NCBI RefSeq assembly: GCF_006265115.1
Contig: NZ_SMDR01000001.1
Span: 1,240,001-1,304,000, forward strand
DNA from: Arenimonas terrae
GTDB lineage: Bacteria > Pseudomonadota > Gammaproteobacteria > Xanthomonadales > Xanthomonadaceae
DNA length: 64,000 nucleotides
Direction: 5' to 3'
Shown: one piece after another, positions 63,986-64,000 of the stretch
Position numbering within the stretch: position 1 is the stretch's first letter
How the letters are laid out: each line of letters begins with the position of its first letter
Notes under the pieces: generated by a model
Seen by the model: only the letters and a program-made list of their open reading frames with translations
Told to the model about the DNA's origin: nothing
The model's database searches: none
Program-made: the position numbers and the translations under genes

Positions 63986-64000
63986 CCACCCCCCGTTAAC

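Overview
The window is a dense, very GC-rich (roughly 70 percent) chromosomal segment of a gammaproteobacterium, most probably of the Xanthomonadales/Lysobacterales. Three things point there: the order lptD-surA-pdxA-ksgA-apaG-apaH; a pilG-pilI-pilJ-chpA(pilL)-chpB-chpC cluster without pilH, next to gshB and tonB; and structured intergenic repeats plus a large secreted lyase of the kind seen in that order. I cannot name a genus. I see no rRNA, tRNA, CRISPR array, transposase, phage or plasmid gene.

Layout. 1-1.4 kb: the end of a cobalamin adenosyltransferase gene and a histone-deacetylase-family amidohydrolase. 1.5-8.1 kb: outer-membrane biogenesis and housekeeping run (lptD, surA, pdxA, ksgA, apaG, apaH). 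8.2-12.0 kb: a small secreted protein, then on the minus strand folA, thyA, lgt, a TerC-family membrane protein and dgkA. 12.2-20.2 kb: an accessory stretch with a DUF533 protein, a GYF_2-AIM24 fusion, a 1310-residue secreted heparinase-like lyase with a CRP/Clp-type site upstream, a VOC protein, a sigma factor and an isoaspartyl peptidase. 20.2-25.8 kb: a two-component system followed by a split MacAB-like exporter. 25.9-31.3 kb: small membrane proteins, mazG, cysQ, nudE, bioA, rsmE and a tandem hairpin repeat.

31.3-43.4 kb: the type IV pilus chemosensory (Pil-Chp) operon, transcribed leftwards from a good sigma-70-like promoter at about 43.4 kb. Its kinase ChpA is 2236 residues long and contains a strictly periodic EAAAA tract. 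43.5-47.3 kb: gshB, tonB, then leftward algH, ruvX, pyrB. 47.4-49.7 kb: the pilus retraction ATPases pilT and pilU. Together with Pil-Chp this gives 13 kb devoted to twitching motility. 49.8-55.3 kb: yggS, proC, a DUF4426 protein, a histidine phosphatase, an acyl-CoA dehydrogenase, a membrane protein and an ACAD11-like phosphotransferase. 55.3-64 kb: a signal-less BtuF-like protein, pdxH, a P-loop kinase, dodecin, an epimerase-like protein, aroK, aroB, a 660-bp non-coding repeat region, a WGR-domain miniprotein, hemE, and a compact Y_Y_Y-domain hybrid histidine kinase at the edge.

I did not find a clearly new multi-gene system. The most unusual sequence is the EAAAA tract of ChpA (36 Glu at exact five-residue spacing, preserved despite synonymous drift). 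After it come the apparently catalytically dead CheB-like ChpB and the two hairpin-rich intergenic repeat regions (31078-31303 and 60323-60982), in which stems keep pairing although their sequences differ. All functional calls rest on reading translated sequence and recalled family motifs; no database search was run.
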